From the NCBI GenBank assembly GCA_001770725.1, contig MERU01000013.1:62001-126000 (forward strand): a DNA stretch of 64,000 bases, given 5' to 3'. This stretch comes from Burkholderiales bacterium RIFCSPHIGHO2_01_FULL_63_240 (GTDB taxonomy: Bacteria; Pseudomonadota; Gammaproteobacteria; Burkholderiales; Burkholderiaceae_C). A program made the position numbers and the translations under genes. Under the pieces are notes generated by a model, which was not told where the DNA came from, made no database searches, and saw only the letters and a program-made list of their open reading frames with translations. Shown in pieces: positions 55,817-64,000 of the stretch (position 1 is the first letter of the stretch; each line of letters begins with the position of its first letter).

Positions 55817-56884
55817 TCACCAGTTCTCGGTGGGCTGGCCGCAGTCGGAGCTGGCCGGGGCCACATCGCAGCGGATGCGCTTGATGATCTTCAGGCCCTT
55901 CTTGTCGTAGAAGCCCTTCTCGGCCATCTCGATGCGGCCGTCGCGCATCAGGTTGATGTAGCGCTCGGCGTCCTCGGGCGAGGGGTCCATCCAGAACTTG
56001 GCCGGGATGGTGGCGTCGGCGCGCTTGATGAGCTCGATGACGGTGTCGAAGCGGCTGAACCAGATCTCGCGCGACTTCTGGCCGTAGCCTTCGGGGAACT
56101 TGTCGCGCTTGAAGATCATCTGGTAGGTCAGGATGGTCAGCGGGAAGCGGTGCACCGCGCCCTTGGTGCCCATGCCCTTGTGCAGCTCCAGCGGCTTGAA
56201 AGCGATGGAGGGGGCCATGACCACGTCCACGTTGCCGTTGTTGAACATGGTGCCGAAGTTCATGACGTCGGCGGCCACGGGGCGGGCACCCACGCGCGAG
56301 ATCAGCTGGGCCTGGGCCTTGTCGTGGTCGAAGGCGGCCACGCGCTTGCCGCTGGAGGCCTCGAGGTTGGAGATGGCGCGGTCGTTGACGAAGGCGTAGG
56401 CCGCACCCAGCGGGGCGATGCCGCCGACTTCGAAGTTGCCATTGACCATCAGCGAAGCGGCCTTGGGCGAGGCAAAGGTCTGCACCGTCTTGCGCACGAC
56501 CTCGATGCTGCTGGCCATGTCCAGCTTGCCGTTGCGCACGATGGTGGAGGCGCCCACGGAATCAAGCGCGGCGGTCATGGCGTTGAACTGGCGGGTGCGC
56601 AGCGCGGTGGCCATGACGGCGTCGCACTGACCGGTGCGGAAGTCTTCAACGGCCACGCGCTCGTCGATGTAGGCCTTGAGCTCGATGTCGGCGCCGAACT
56701 TCTGCATCTCCAGCGCGTAGTCCTTGGCGGAGTTGTAGCCGTCGCCGGCGGTGCCCAGGATGTCGAAAACGCAGACCTTCTGCTTGGCCGCCTGGGCAGC
56801 GGGCGCAAAGCTCAGGGCGGCGGCCAGGGCCACCAGGGAACAGGCGCCCAGGGCGCGATTCGGATGGAAAACGGGGGTGTGCAA
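55817..56884 (-). CDS. AdeT-like putative solute-binding periplasmic protein
   Basis: The 355-residue protein has a signal peptide (ALGACSLVALAAALSFAPAAQA). The mature part begins KQKVCVFDILGTAGDGYNSAKDYAL and contains ADIELKAYIDERVAVEDFRTGQCDAV, NNGNVDVVMAPSIAFKPLELHKGMGTKGA and a final KIIKRIRCDV. This matches the AdeT1/AdeT2 family annotated in Acinetobacter as RND-type efflux-associated, though the fold looks like a TRAP-type binding protein. I chose TTG at 56884, with GGAG eight bases upstream, because the ATG at 56950 would put 22 extra residues before the signal. Confidence 0.78.
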   Translation of the reverse strand: MHTPVFHPNRALGACSLVALAAALSFAPAAQAAKQKVCVFDILGTAGDGYNSAKDYALEMQKFGADIELKAYIDERVAVEDFRTGQCDAVMATALRTRQFNAMTAALDSVGASTIVRNGKLDMASSIEVVRKTVQTFASPKAASLMVNGNFEVGGIAPLGAAYAFVNDRAISNLEASSGKRVAAFDHDKAQAQLISRVGARPVAADVMNFGTMFNNGNVDVVMAPSIAFKPLELHKGMGTKGAVHRFPLTILTYQMIFKRDKFPEGYGQKSREIWFSRFDTVIELIKRADATIPAKFWMDPSPEDAERYINLMRDGRIEMAEKGFYDKKGLKIIKRIRCDVAPASSDCGQPTENW

Positions 56885-57037
56885 GGGGTGGTCTCCGCTC
56901 GGGTTGGCGCAGCGGATGAGCCCAGGGTCACCCGCGAAAGCGGCAAGCATAGGCGCGGCAAGGCCTTCGAGGGATCGCCCTCAGGGGTAATCCCCAACCC
57001 ACATCTGCAGGCCAGACGTAACAAATTCCGTCAGGTT

Positions 57038-57544
57038 TCAGATCCAGCCGACGCAGCGCGAAGACCCGCAGGCGCAGCGCAGCCGCCCGGCATGGTGGGT
57101 CGGGCCATAACGGGCGGTGAGCTCTTCGCCCTGGGCGATGTCGCGGATGGCGTAGAAGGCCACCCGGCCCTGCTGCACCTTCAGGACCATGTTGGGCTCG
57201 CAGGCGTGGTTGGCGTGGCGCAGCGGGTCGCTCGAGGCCGAGGCGTCGACGGCGCGCTTGTCCGAGATGGCGACCATGAAGATGCGGCCGGTTGTGCGCT
57301 CGGCCTCGCGGGCGCGGCGGCGCGCTTCGGCCAGGTCGATGAACTCGCCGCGGATCTCGCCGATCTTGTCGCGCGCGGGGATGGCTTCGCCGGCGAAGGC
57401 GCCCAGGCCGTCGATGCGGCTGGGGCCGACGTGGACGAGGTGCTTTTGCGGGTTGGCGGGCTGGCCGGTGGCGGCATCAGCCGGGGTGGCAGGCGGCGAG
57501 GTGGGCTCGGCAGGGCGGCCGGGACGGGCATGGAGGGACGGCAT
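57038..57544 (-). CDS. SET-domain protein (putative lysine methyltransferase)
   Basis: The 168-residue protein has a short disordered N-terminus and a compact SET domain. IDGLGAFAGEAIPA binds S-adenosylmethionine, RHANHACEPNM corresponds to the NHS/CxxPN motif, and GEELTARYG is the catalytic tyrosine region. It ends in a post-SET CACGSSRCVGWI. SET proteins transfer methyl groups to lysine; bacterial targets are mostly unknown. It ends near an unrelated unknown gene in the same direction. Confidence 0.88.
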   Translation of the reverse strand: MPSLHARPGRPAEPTSPPATPADAATGQPANPQKHLVHVGPSRIDGLGAFAGEAIPARDKIGEIRGEFIDLAEARRRAREAERTTGRIFMVAISDKRAVDASASSDPLRHANHACEPNMVLKVQQGRVAFYAIRDIAQGEELTARYGPTHHAGRLRCACGSSRCVGWI

Positions 57545-57547
57545 CCC

Positions 57548-58360
57548 TCAATCTTGCGTCCATTCGAGGACCTGCCAGCGGGTGGTGACCCCCGCGAGCG
57601 TGACATCGGCCTCGTCGCTGGTGCGCCAGCGCTGCATCGCACACGGCAGGGCGAGGCCTTCGCGCTCGGGCAGGGTCGAGCGCTCGATGCGCCAGGTCTG
57701 GCCATCGAGGCACCCGAAGCTGACCTCCTGGTCGAGCCAGGCCAGGGCATGTTCGGGCTGGGCCAGCAGCACATCGACCAGGGCGTGGCCCGGGTTCAGG
57801 CCACGGGGCCAGGGGCGGCGGCGGTCGCGCACCAGGCACAGGTGCACGCCCGCCTGCATCAGGAGGCGGCCGTCGGGCTGACCTTGTTCGTCGATGCCCG
57901 AGAGCACGCGAAAGACGCCCACGGAGTCGGGCAGGCGCTCCCAGGTCTCGGTGGCCTCGCTGTGCTGGTCGATGCGGACGATGCGGTCGGGGGCGTCGAA
58001 GACGATCCAGGCGGCATCGGGCGCCAGCGCGGGCGGCTGGTAGTCGATGCGGCGCAACCAGGAACACAGCTCGCCCTGCGGGTGGGCATCGACGCGGGTG
58101 CAGCCGGCAAAAGCGCTCTGGTGGGTCAGGGCCGCCAGTTGCTCAGGGCCGAGCGCAGACAGCGGCGCCGACACGCGTCCCGCCATGGCCTCATCGGGGA
58201 CACGGAGGTCGGCATGCCAGAGGCTGGTCTGGAGCCAGCGTGCCCAAGTCGAAGACGCGGCCGGCTGCTCCGCGGACGGGTGCAGCCAGGTTCGCATCCA
58301 GACGCCGCGGTAGTCGGTCGGCACGCGGACCGAGGGCGGCATGGCGAACGGTTGATGCAT
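57548..58360 (-). CDS. unknown protein, lipocalin/HRI1-like layout
   Basis: The 270-residue protein begins MHQPFAMPPSVRVPTDYRGVWMRTWL and has two similar halves rich in tryptophan and beta strands: TSLWHADLRVP in the first, TWRIERSTLP and TRWQVLEWTQD in the second. This is like the double-barrel HRI1 family and some lipocalin-like DUFs. I chose the ATG at 58360. It lies 3 bases upstream of the SET-domain gene, so the two are co-transcribed. Function is not known. Confidence 0.6.
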   Translation of the reverse strand: MHQPFAMPPSVRVPTDYRGVWMRTWLHPSAEQPAASSTWARWLQTSLWHADLRVPDEAMAGRVSAPLSALGPEQLAALTHQSAFAGCTRVDAHPQGELCSWLRRIDYQPPALAPDAAWIVFDAPDRIVRIDQHSEATETWERLPDSVGVFRVLSGIDEQGQPDGRLLMQAGVHLCLVRDRRRPWPRGLNPGHALVDVLLAQPEHALAWLDQEVSFGCLDGQTWRIERSTLPEREGLALPCAMQRWRTSDEADVTLAGVTTRWQVLEWTQD

Positions 58361-58469
58361 GGGGTGCAGGAACGTTCTGCGCACTTTACACACAGGCCGG
58401 CCATCGACACGACACATCCACACCACATCGTGGAAACGAGGTCCGGACCTAGGGTTTTCGCCATGGCGA

Positions 58470-60806
58470 TCAGGGTGCTTCGTCCACCTGGAGCTCGCGC
58501 GCGTCGGCTCGGCCCTGGTCGTCGACCACACGCAGCACGTAGCGGCCCGGCCTCGGGGGGCTCCAGCTCAGGGCCGTGCCCGGCTGGCCCCGCCCGATCA
58601 GCACGTCGTCGGCGAACCAGTGCAGGGTCCGCACCCCCGGGCCGCCCTCGGCCCGCAGGCTCAGCGCGCGCGCGTGCCCGGTGCGCAGCACGTAACGCAC
58701 GCCGCGCAGTGGCTCGTGGATCTGCGGGGCCTGGCCTTCGGAGGGGGTCGCGTCGTCGCAATCGGCCTGGAGCGCGCGCCGGGGCAGGCCCGCCTGGCGG
58801 AACAGGCGCCGCATGTCGCTGCCCCATTGCTCGACCACCACCTCGCGGGCGTGGGGCGGGCGCTCGCCCGCTTTCGCGCAGACAGGCTGACCCGTGCGCT
58901 CGTCCACCCAGATGGCGCGGTGCAGCGTGCTGGCGCGGATGGGCGACTTGCCGGCGATGAACCAGGTCTTCGCTTTGACGGGGCACAGCGCATCGGGCAT
59001 GCCGCCGGTGTCGGCGCAGACCTCGACCTGGCGCAGCTGCGGCAAGCGCCCGCGCACCGGCTCCCCCGGATCGAGCCCTTCGGCGCGCAGCGCATCGACG
59101 ATGCGCACGAACAGCGGCGCGGCGGCCTGGATGCCGACGAAAGCGGGGTTGCCCGCGCCATCGAACTGCCCGATCCAGACCACCAGCACGTGGCGGCCGA
59201 AAACGCCCGCCGTCCACGCATCGCGAAAGCCCCAGGAGGTGCCGGTCTTCCAGGCGATGGCAGGCCGGGCGGGCTCGGCCGTGTCGGGCCGGGGCGTCTG
59301 GCGCAGCATGTCGAGCGTGATGAAGGCGGCTTCTTCGCTGAGCACCTGCAGCGGCGGATGGTCGGCCTCTTCGGCGGCCTGGGCGCGGGCGTCTTCGCGC
59401 GTGTAGGCGAGCTGCCGGATGCGCCCGCCATTGGCCAGCACCGCGTACAGGCGCGCGAGCTCCTCCATGGTGACCTCGCCACCGCCCAGCACCAGCGCCA
59501 GGCCGTAGTGCGCTTCGCTTTGCAGGCGGCTGACCTGGTTGAGTTGCAGGAAGCCATGCAGGTTGGGCCGGCTCAAGCGCGCGGCCACCGACACCGCCGG
59601 GATGTTGCGGCTGCGGATGAGGGCGTCCTGGGCGCTCAAGGGGCCGACGAACTGCCCGTCGTGATTTTCTGGCGAGAAGGCACCGAACGAGCTGGGCGCG
59701 TCCTTGAGCATGGTGCGCGGGTGCAGCAGGCCCTGGTCGAGCGCAAGCGCGTAGATGAAGGGCTTGAGCGTCGAGCCCGGCGAGCGCTTGGCCAGGGTGC
59801 CGTTGACCTGTCCTTCGATCTCGGCGTCACGGTAGTCGGCCGAGCCCACCACGGCGCGCACCTCCATGCTCTGCGTGTCGAGCAATAGCGCGCTGGCGTT
59901 GCGGATGCCGCGCTCGGCGTGCGTGCGCACGTAGCCGTGGATCACGCGCTCGAGCGTGCGCTGCATGCGCACGTCCAGCGTGGTCTGGATGTCGGTGCTG
60001 GCGTGGGTCTCGCGCGGGCGGGCCAGCAGGGCATCGGTCAGGTGGGGCGCCAGGAAGGGCAGCTTGGCGCGGCCCCGCGCGGGCGGCGTCAGCAGGGCCT
60101 CGGGTGCGTGCGGGCGGGCGTCTTGCGGGTGGCGTTGCTGCCAGATGGCCCACAGGCGGTCGCGCGCGGCCTGCAGCTCGGCATTCTGCCCCCGGCTGGC
60201 GATGCGCTTGACCGGGTTCTGCGGGATGACGGCCAGCGTCAGCGCCTCAGGCATGGTCAGCGCCTGCGCCGGCTTGCCGAAGTAGATGAGGCTGGCGGCT
60301 TCGACGCCTTCGATGTTGGCGCCGTAGGGCGCGGTGTTGAGGTAGGCCTCCAGGATCTCTTCTTTGCTGTGGCGCAGCTCCAGCCACATGGCCAGGCCGA
60401 TCTGCGCGAGCTTGCCGGGCACGTGGCGGGTGTCCAGGCCGTGCAGCCTTCGGGCCAGTTGCATGGTCAAGGTCGAGCCGCCCTGGCGGCGACCGCCCGT
60501 GAAGGTGGACCAGGCGCTGCGCACCAGCGCCGCCGGGTTGACGCCCGGGTGCCAGCCAAACCAGCGGTCTTCGTACAGGCGCACGCTGTCGAGCAGCACG
60601 GGCGACATGCGGTCCAGCGGCACCCACAGGCGGTACTGCTGGTCGGGCGCGAGCGTCAGGCGCAGCAGCTCGCCGCCTTGCGCGCGCACCGCCACCGAGC
60701 CGCCAAAGCGTTCGCTCAGCGGCTCATGCGGGGCCCAGCGCAAGGCGAGCAGGCAGACCGCCACGCCGGCGGCCACCTTCAAGCCCTTGCGCCATGCCGG
60801 TTTCAC
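58470..60806 (-). CDS. pbpC: penicillin-binding protein 1C
   Basis: The 778-residue protein has one N-terminal membrane anchor. A transglycosylase domain follows (YEDRWFGWHPGVNPAALVRSAWSTFTGGRRQGGSTLTMQLARRL). The transpeptidase domain carries SPGSTLKPF (SxxK), SRNIP (SxN) and KTGTSWGFRDAW (KTG). A C-terminal BiPBP_C domain completes the PBP1C pattern. It synthesises peptidoglycan or monitors it. Its start abuts the stop of the alpha-2-macroglobulin gene, the usual pairing of pbpC with yfhM. Confidence 0.96.
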   Translation of the reverse strand: MKPAWRKGLKVAAGVAVCLLALRWAPHEPLSERFGGSVAVRAQGGELLRLTLAPDQQYRLWVPLDRMSPVLLDSVRLYEDRWFGWHPGVNPAALVRSAWSTFTGGRRQGGSTLTMQLARRLHGLDTRHVPGKLAQIGLAMWLELRHSKEEILEAYLNTAPYGANIEGVEAASLIYFGKPAQALTMPEALTLAVIPQNPVKRIASRGQNAELQAARDRLWAIWQQRHPQDARPHAPEALLTPPARGRAKLPFLAPHLTDALLARPRETHASTDIQTTLDVRMQRTLERVIHGYVRTHAERGIRNASALLLDTQSMEVRAVVGSADYRDAEIEGQVNGTLAKRSPGSTLKPFIYALALDQGLLHPRTMLKDAPSSFGAFSPENHDGQFVGPLSAQDALIRSRNIPAVSVAARLSRPNLHGFLQLNQVSRLQSEAHYGLALVLGGGEVTMEELARLYAVLANGGRIRQLAYTREDARAQAAEEADHPPLQVLSEEAAFITLDMLRQTPRPDTAEPARPAIAWKTGTSWGFRDAWTAGVFGRHVLVVWIGQFDGAGNPAFVGIQAAAPLFVRIVDALRAEGLDPGEPVRGRLPQLRQVEVCADTGGMPDALCPVKAKTWFIAGKSPIRASTLHRAIWVDERTGQPVCAKAGERPPHAREVVVEQWGSDMRRLFRQAGLPRRALQADCDDATPSEGQAPQIHEPLRGVRYVLRTGHARALSLRAEGGPGVRTLHWFADDVLIGRGQPGTALSWSPPRPGRYVLRVVDDQGRADARELQVDEAP

Positions 60807-63800
60807 TCACTTCCCCAGCGGCTTGACCGTGAAGCGGCCACCCGCCGAGCGCGCGAAGATGCGGCGCTCGTACATGGCCTCGCCAAAGGCGGCGGGCATG
60901 CTGAACTCGCCGACGTTGGTGGCGCGGGCCTTGTAGGTGACCTCCATCATGTTGCGCCCGACGTTGCCGAAGAACAGCACCCGGTCTTCGCGCACATCGA
61001 CGAAATCCAGCGACCAGGTGCCGCCACCCCCCAGGCGACGGCGCCACAGCGGCTCGTCGGTTTCTTCCGAGGCGTCCACGGGCTGCTGCACCGGCTCCAG
61101 GCCACCGGGCAGGATGTCGACCAGCGCCACCTGCGGGATCTGCGCGCGGTCCAGGCTGCGCACGCGCACCCGCACCGTGACCTCGTCACCCAGCTGGGCT
61201 TCGGTGATGACCTGGCCCGAGGCGTTGAGCACCTCGCGCACGATCTCCATGCCTTGCTGCAGGGGCTTGTCGGGCAGGCCGCGCTCGAAGCCGGACTCGG
61301 ACCAGCTGTAGAACAGCGGCAGCTCGCCGCCCTGGCCGATCTTCACGCGCGCGGTGCCCTGGGGCACGGTGGCACGCGCCATCGGCAGCAGCTCACCCAG
61401 GGCCAGGGCCTGCACCTGACCTTGCGCATTGAAGGCCTGGGCCTTGAGCGGGCCGCTGGCTTTGGCCGACTGGGCTGCCGCCGTCGCATACGCATCGACC
61501 GCCAGGATGGTGCTGGCCGACGAGGCCGTGCTGTACCAGCCGTCGCGGATCTGCTTGGCCAGGTTCTCCCAGGTGGCCGTGGGCAGCGCGGCCAGGCGCT
61601 TGGGGAAGTGGCGCGCCACCAGGTAGATGAGCGCGGTGTCGTGGCTCAAGGGGTCGTCGAGGCCATCCCAGCCCCGCGCTTGGGGCGGCTGCGCCTTCAT
61701 GCGGGTGAGCAGGTCCTGCCACACGGGCTCGATCAGCTCGTTGGCCACGCTGTCCTGCTTGAGCAGCTGGTAGCTGGCGGCCAGGTAGGCCGCGCCCAGG
61801 TGGCGGGACAGGCGCGCATCCTGCCCGGCCTTGCTGCGCAGCGTCTCGCGCAGGTTGGCCAGCGCGGCGGGCACGAGCACGCCTTGGCGGGTCAGCAGGT
61901 AGGCGCCTTGGGCGCGCTGGCGCCAGCCTCCGAGGCCGTTGCCCCCCGCGCCAAGCTGCGCCTGCAGGAAGTCGGACGACTTGGCCATCAGGTCGGCCGG
62001 GGCCTTGAGCTGGCGCTCGCGGGCTTCGAGCAGCAGCTGCATCGCCTGCGTGGTCGAGTACAGGTCGGACGGGCCGCCCGGCCAGTAGGCCAGGCCGCCA
62101 TCGCCGTTCTGGCGCGAGCGCAGCTGCGTCAGGTAGCCGGTCCACACCTTGTTGGCGTCGAAGGCGCTTTGTTCGGCGGCGCTGCGGCCTCGGGCCACCT
62201 CGCGCGCCAGCTCGGGCCGGCTGGCCAGGATCACGGCCGGCAGCGTGCGGCTGGTGATCTGCTCGGTGCAGCCGTAGGGGTACTGGTCGAGGTACTGCAT
62301 CAGCCCCGAAGCAAACGCCCAGGGCGTGGCCGAGATGGCCAGCTCGCTGCGCGCCAGCTGCGGGTAGACCTGCGCCTGCGACTTGAGCTCACCCGAGCCG
62401 ACCAGCGTGCCGCTTTGCACCAGCGTCACGCGGGCCGAGGCCGGGCGCACGCTGAGCTCGGTGCTCAGGCGCGCTCGGCTGGCGCCGCGTTGTGCGGTGA
62501 AGGTCACGGCGCTGGAGCCCAGCTGGGCTTGCGCGTCGCTGCGGGCGCGCACCTTGAAGACGGTGCTGGCTTCGCTCAGCGCGCTCACCTTGAGCGTGCG
62601 AGCGGCTTCGCCCACCACCTCCAGGCCCGGGCCCACGGCCAGGTTGAGCTGGATGGGCGCGTCCTTGCCCGAGCCGACGATGTTGTTGGCCAGGCCCACG
62701 CCCACCTCCACCACGTCGCCCGGGCTCATGGCCAGGGGCACGTTGGGCAGCAGCACGAGGTCGCCGCGCACGGTGGTCTGGGTGGTGGCCGCGGCCACGG
62801 TCTCGTCGTTGACGGCCACGGCGATCACGCGCAGCGAGCCGTTGAAGGACTCGGGCACGGTGTAGCTGAACTCGCGGCTGCCGTTCACCTCGACCAGGCC
62901 CGACCAGTAGGCCACCGGCTTGTCGCGCTTGCGCTTGAAGGGGTTGAGGTGCTTGCCCAGCTCACCCTCGCCGTCGCCACCGGGTGCCGCGCCCATCATC
63001 AGCTTGCGGAACTCGGGCAGGATCAGATCGAGCGTCTGCAGGGTGCTGACCTCGAGCGCGCGCTTGCTGAAGAAGTGCTTGAGCGGGTCGGGGTTCACGT
63101 AGCGGGCCACTTGCAGGATGCCCTCGTCCACCGCGAACACATAGGCCTTGGTCGGCGCGTCCGACTTCAGCGTCATCTTCACCGTTTCACCCGGCTTGAC
63201 CAGCGCATTGCTGCTCAGGCTGATGCGGGCGGTGCGCCGCGCCAGGCTGGTGGCAAAGGGCACCACGCCGTGGCTGAGCGGGCTGGTGTAGACCTCGTCC
63301 GAAGCCGGGTCACGGATGAAGTGCACGCTGACGTAGCCATTGCCCTCGAAGTCCTTGGGCAGCGTGATCTTCTGCACCGTGGCGGTCTTGTCGGTCTTGA
63401 ACCAGGTGTGGGTGTAGACCTTGTCGCGCTCGATGGTGATGAGGCCCGCGCCGATGTAAGGCGCCTGGATGCTCAGCTCGATGTCTTCGCCGGGCTGGTA
63501 GTCCTTCTTGCTCAGCTTGATCTGCAGCTCGGCGTTGCGGTCGAGCGATCGGCTGAGGTTGGCCGCACCGGCCACGCTGTAGTCGACCTGGGTCAGCACC
63601 AAGCCGTCTTCGTCACGCAGCTGGTAGGCAAAGTTGCCCGGCGTGGTGGTGTTCAGGCGCAGCTTGGCGCCCGAGGCTGCGATGGCGTAGGGCACTTCTT
63701 CGAGCGTGACGTCCTTGGCGCGCGACTCGTAGCGGTACAGGCCGCTGTTTTGCTTGACCAGCACCGAGAGCACGCGGTGCTCGACGCGCACGAGTTTGAG

Positions 63801-64000
63801 GCCCTTGACGGCGATGGGCTTGACCTGCGGGTCGACCGCGACGATGTCGACCTCGCGGGCGGCGTTGCGGCTCACGTAGCCCAGGTCGCCCGAGGCCTTG
63901 ACGCCGACCAGGTAGGGCCGGTCGCTGACCAGGGCGCGCGCCTCGGCGGCCACGCTGCGCCCGCCTTCGGGCTCGAAGGCCTTGAGCAGCACGTGGGCCT
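60807..64000 (-). CDS. alpha-2-macroglobulin family protein, 3' part (runs off the window)
   Basis: About 1063 C-terminal residues are visible; the start lies beyond the right edge, and full proteins of this type are usually 1500-2000 residues. The visible part has MG domains (IELSIQAPYIGAGLITIERDKVYTHTWF), the bait/thioester region with QYPYGCTEQITSRTLPAVIL, whose GCTEQ is the thioester motif GCxEQ, and an alpha-helical thioester domain after it. The end contains the C-terminal domain VNDETVTVRVRSLDRAQIPQV-like sequence. It traps proteases in the periplasm and protects the cell with PBP1C. Confidence 0.94.
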   Translation of the reverse strand, partial: AHVLLKAFEPEGGRSVAAEARALVSDRPYLVGVKASGDLGYVSRNAAREVDIVAVDPQVKPIAVKGLKLVRVEHRVLSVLVKQNSGLYRYESRAKDVTLEEVPYAIAASGAKLRLNTTTPGNFAYQLRDEDGLVLTQVDYSVAGAANLSRSLDRNAELQIKLSKKDYQPGEDIELSIQAPYIGAGLITIERDKVYTHTWFKTDKTATVQKITLPKDFEGNGYVSVHFIRDPASDEVYTSPLSHGVVPFATSLARRTARISLSSNALVKPGETVKMTLKSDAPTKAYVFAVDEGILQVARYVNPDPLKHFFSKRALEVSTLQTLDLILPEFRKLMMGAAPGGDGEGELGKHLNPFKRKRDKPVAYWSGLVEVNGSREFSYTVPESFNGSLRVIAVAVNDETVAAATTQTTVRGDLVLLPNVPLAMSPGDVVEVGVGLANNIVGSGKDAPIQLNLAVGPGLEVVGEAARTLKVSALSEASTVFKVRARSDAQAQLGSSAVTFTAQRGASRARLSTELSVRPASARVTLVQSGTLVGSGELKSQAQVYPQLARSELAISATPWAFASGLMQYLDQYPYGCTEQITSRTLPAVILASRPELAREVARGRSAAEQSAFDANKVWTGYLTQLRSRQNGDGGLAYWPGGPSDLYSTTQAMQLLLEARERQLKAPADLMAKSSDFLQAQLGAGGNGLGGWRQRAQGAYLLTRQGVLVPAALANLRETLRSKAGQDARLSRHLGAAYLAASYQLLKQDSVANELIEPVWQDLLTRMKAQPPQARGWDGLDDPLSHDTALIYLVARHFPKRLAALPTATWENLAKQIRDGWYSTASSASTILAVDAYATAAAQSAKASGPLKAQAFNAQGQVQALALGELLPMARATVPQGTARVKIGQGGELPLFYSWSESGFERGLPDKPLQQGMEIVREVLNASGQVITEAQLGDEVTVRVRVRSLDRAQIPQVALVDILPGGLEPVQQPVDASEETDEPLWRRRLGGGGTWSLDFVDVREDRVLFFGNVGRNMMEVTYKARATNVGEFSMPAAFGEAMYERRIFARSAGGRFTVKPLGK

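Overview
This is a GC-rich window with the gene content of a betaproteobacterium, most likely of the order Burkholderiales (Comamonadaceae or Rubrivivax/Leptothrix-like). Markers are apaG next to a Gcr-type 'site-specific recombinase' membrane protein and mltA, an FMN riboswitch in front of a lone lumazine synthase, rpe, priA, cyanase with a nitrate/cyanate-type ABC transporter, pbpC with an alpha-2-macroglobulin gene, and many chemotaxis and c-di-GMP signalling genes. No rRNA, tRNA, transposase, integrase or CRISPR array was seen. The GC-rich coding style breaks clearly only at about 44.1-47.3 kb.

Region by region. (1) 0-7.4 kb: a minus-strand gene run controlled by a divergent AraC regulator. 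It encodes a His-rich exported protein, an AhpD-like protein, a thioredoxin-fold protein, a DUF2024 protein, an exported beta-propeller-like protein, an AurF-type diiron oxygenase with a complete ligand set, a 55-residue rubredoxin, a class I glutamine amidotransferase and a MOSC protein. It looks like an uncharacterised oxidative pathway, possibly N-oxygenation, with its own electron carrier. (2) 7.4-20 kb: chemoreceptor, Baeyer-Villiger-type monooxygenase, Kef-type antiporter, FMN riboswitch-ribH-flavodoxin unit, MmyB-type regulator, MltB-type lytic transglycosylase, a large palindromic intergenic element with a perfect 40-bp inverted repeat, a ParB-like gene and a second chemoreceptor. (3) 20-27 kb: housekeeping block rpe, phoD-like, apaG, gcr-like, mltA. 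(4) 27-31 kb: an MHYT hybrid kinase overlapping an HD-GYP response regulator. (5) 31-39 kb: a DUF481 outer-membrane protein, a large metallophosphoesterase with a possible GAF-like end and a 68-residue neighbour, then the cyanate/nitrate ABC transporter and cyanase operon. (6) 39-44 kb: an accessory stretch with a frameshifted tandem LuxR-HTH gene, two proteins of unknown function, a 21-bp tandem repeat, a Gly-rich membrane protein, a GFA-family protein and an XRE pseudogene with an amber stop. (7) 44.1-47.3 kb: an AT-rich island with two unknown genes. One carries a HEPN-type R-x4-H motif, and the spacer between the two contains an integron attC-like sequence. (8) 47.5-64 kb: a NarX/NarL-like two-component pair, an esterase, an HDOD protein, priA, a 1-kb non-coding region with DnaA-box-like palindromes, an AdeT-like protein, a SET-domain protein, pbpC and the 3' part of an alpha-2-macroglobulin gene that runs off the window.

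Best candidates for undescribed biology are the AurF/rubredoxin/MOSC cluster, the AT-rich HEPN-like two-gene island with its attC-like site, the inverted-repeat element before the ParB-like gene, and the metallophosphoesterase/small-protein pair. All functional statements come from reading the sequence and remembered family motifs; no database search was run.
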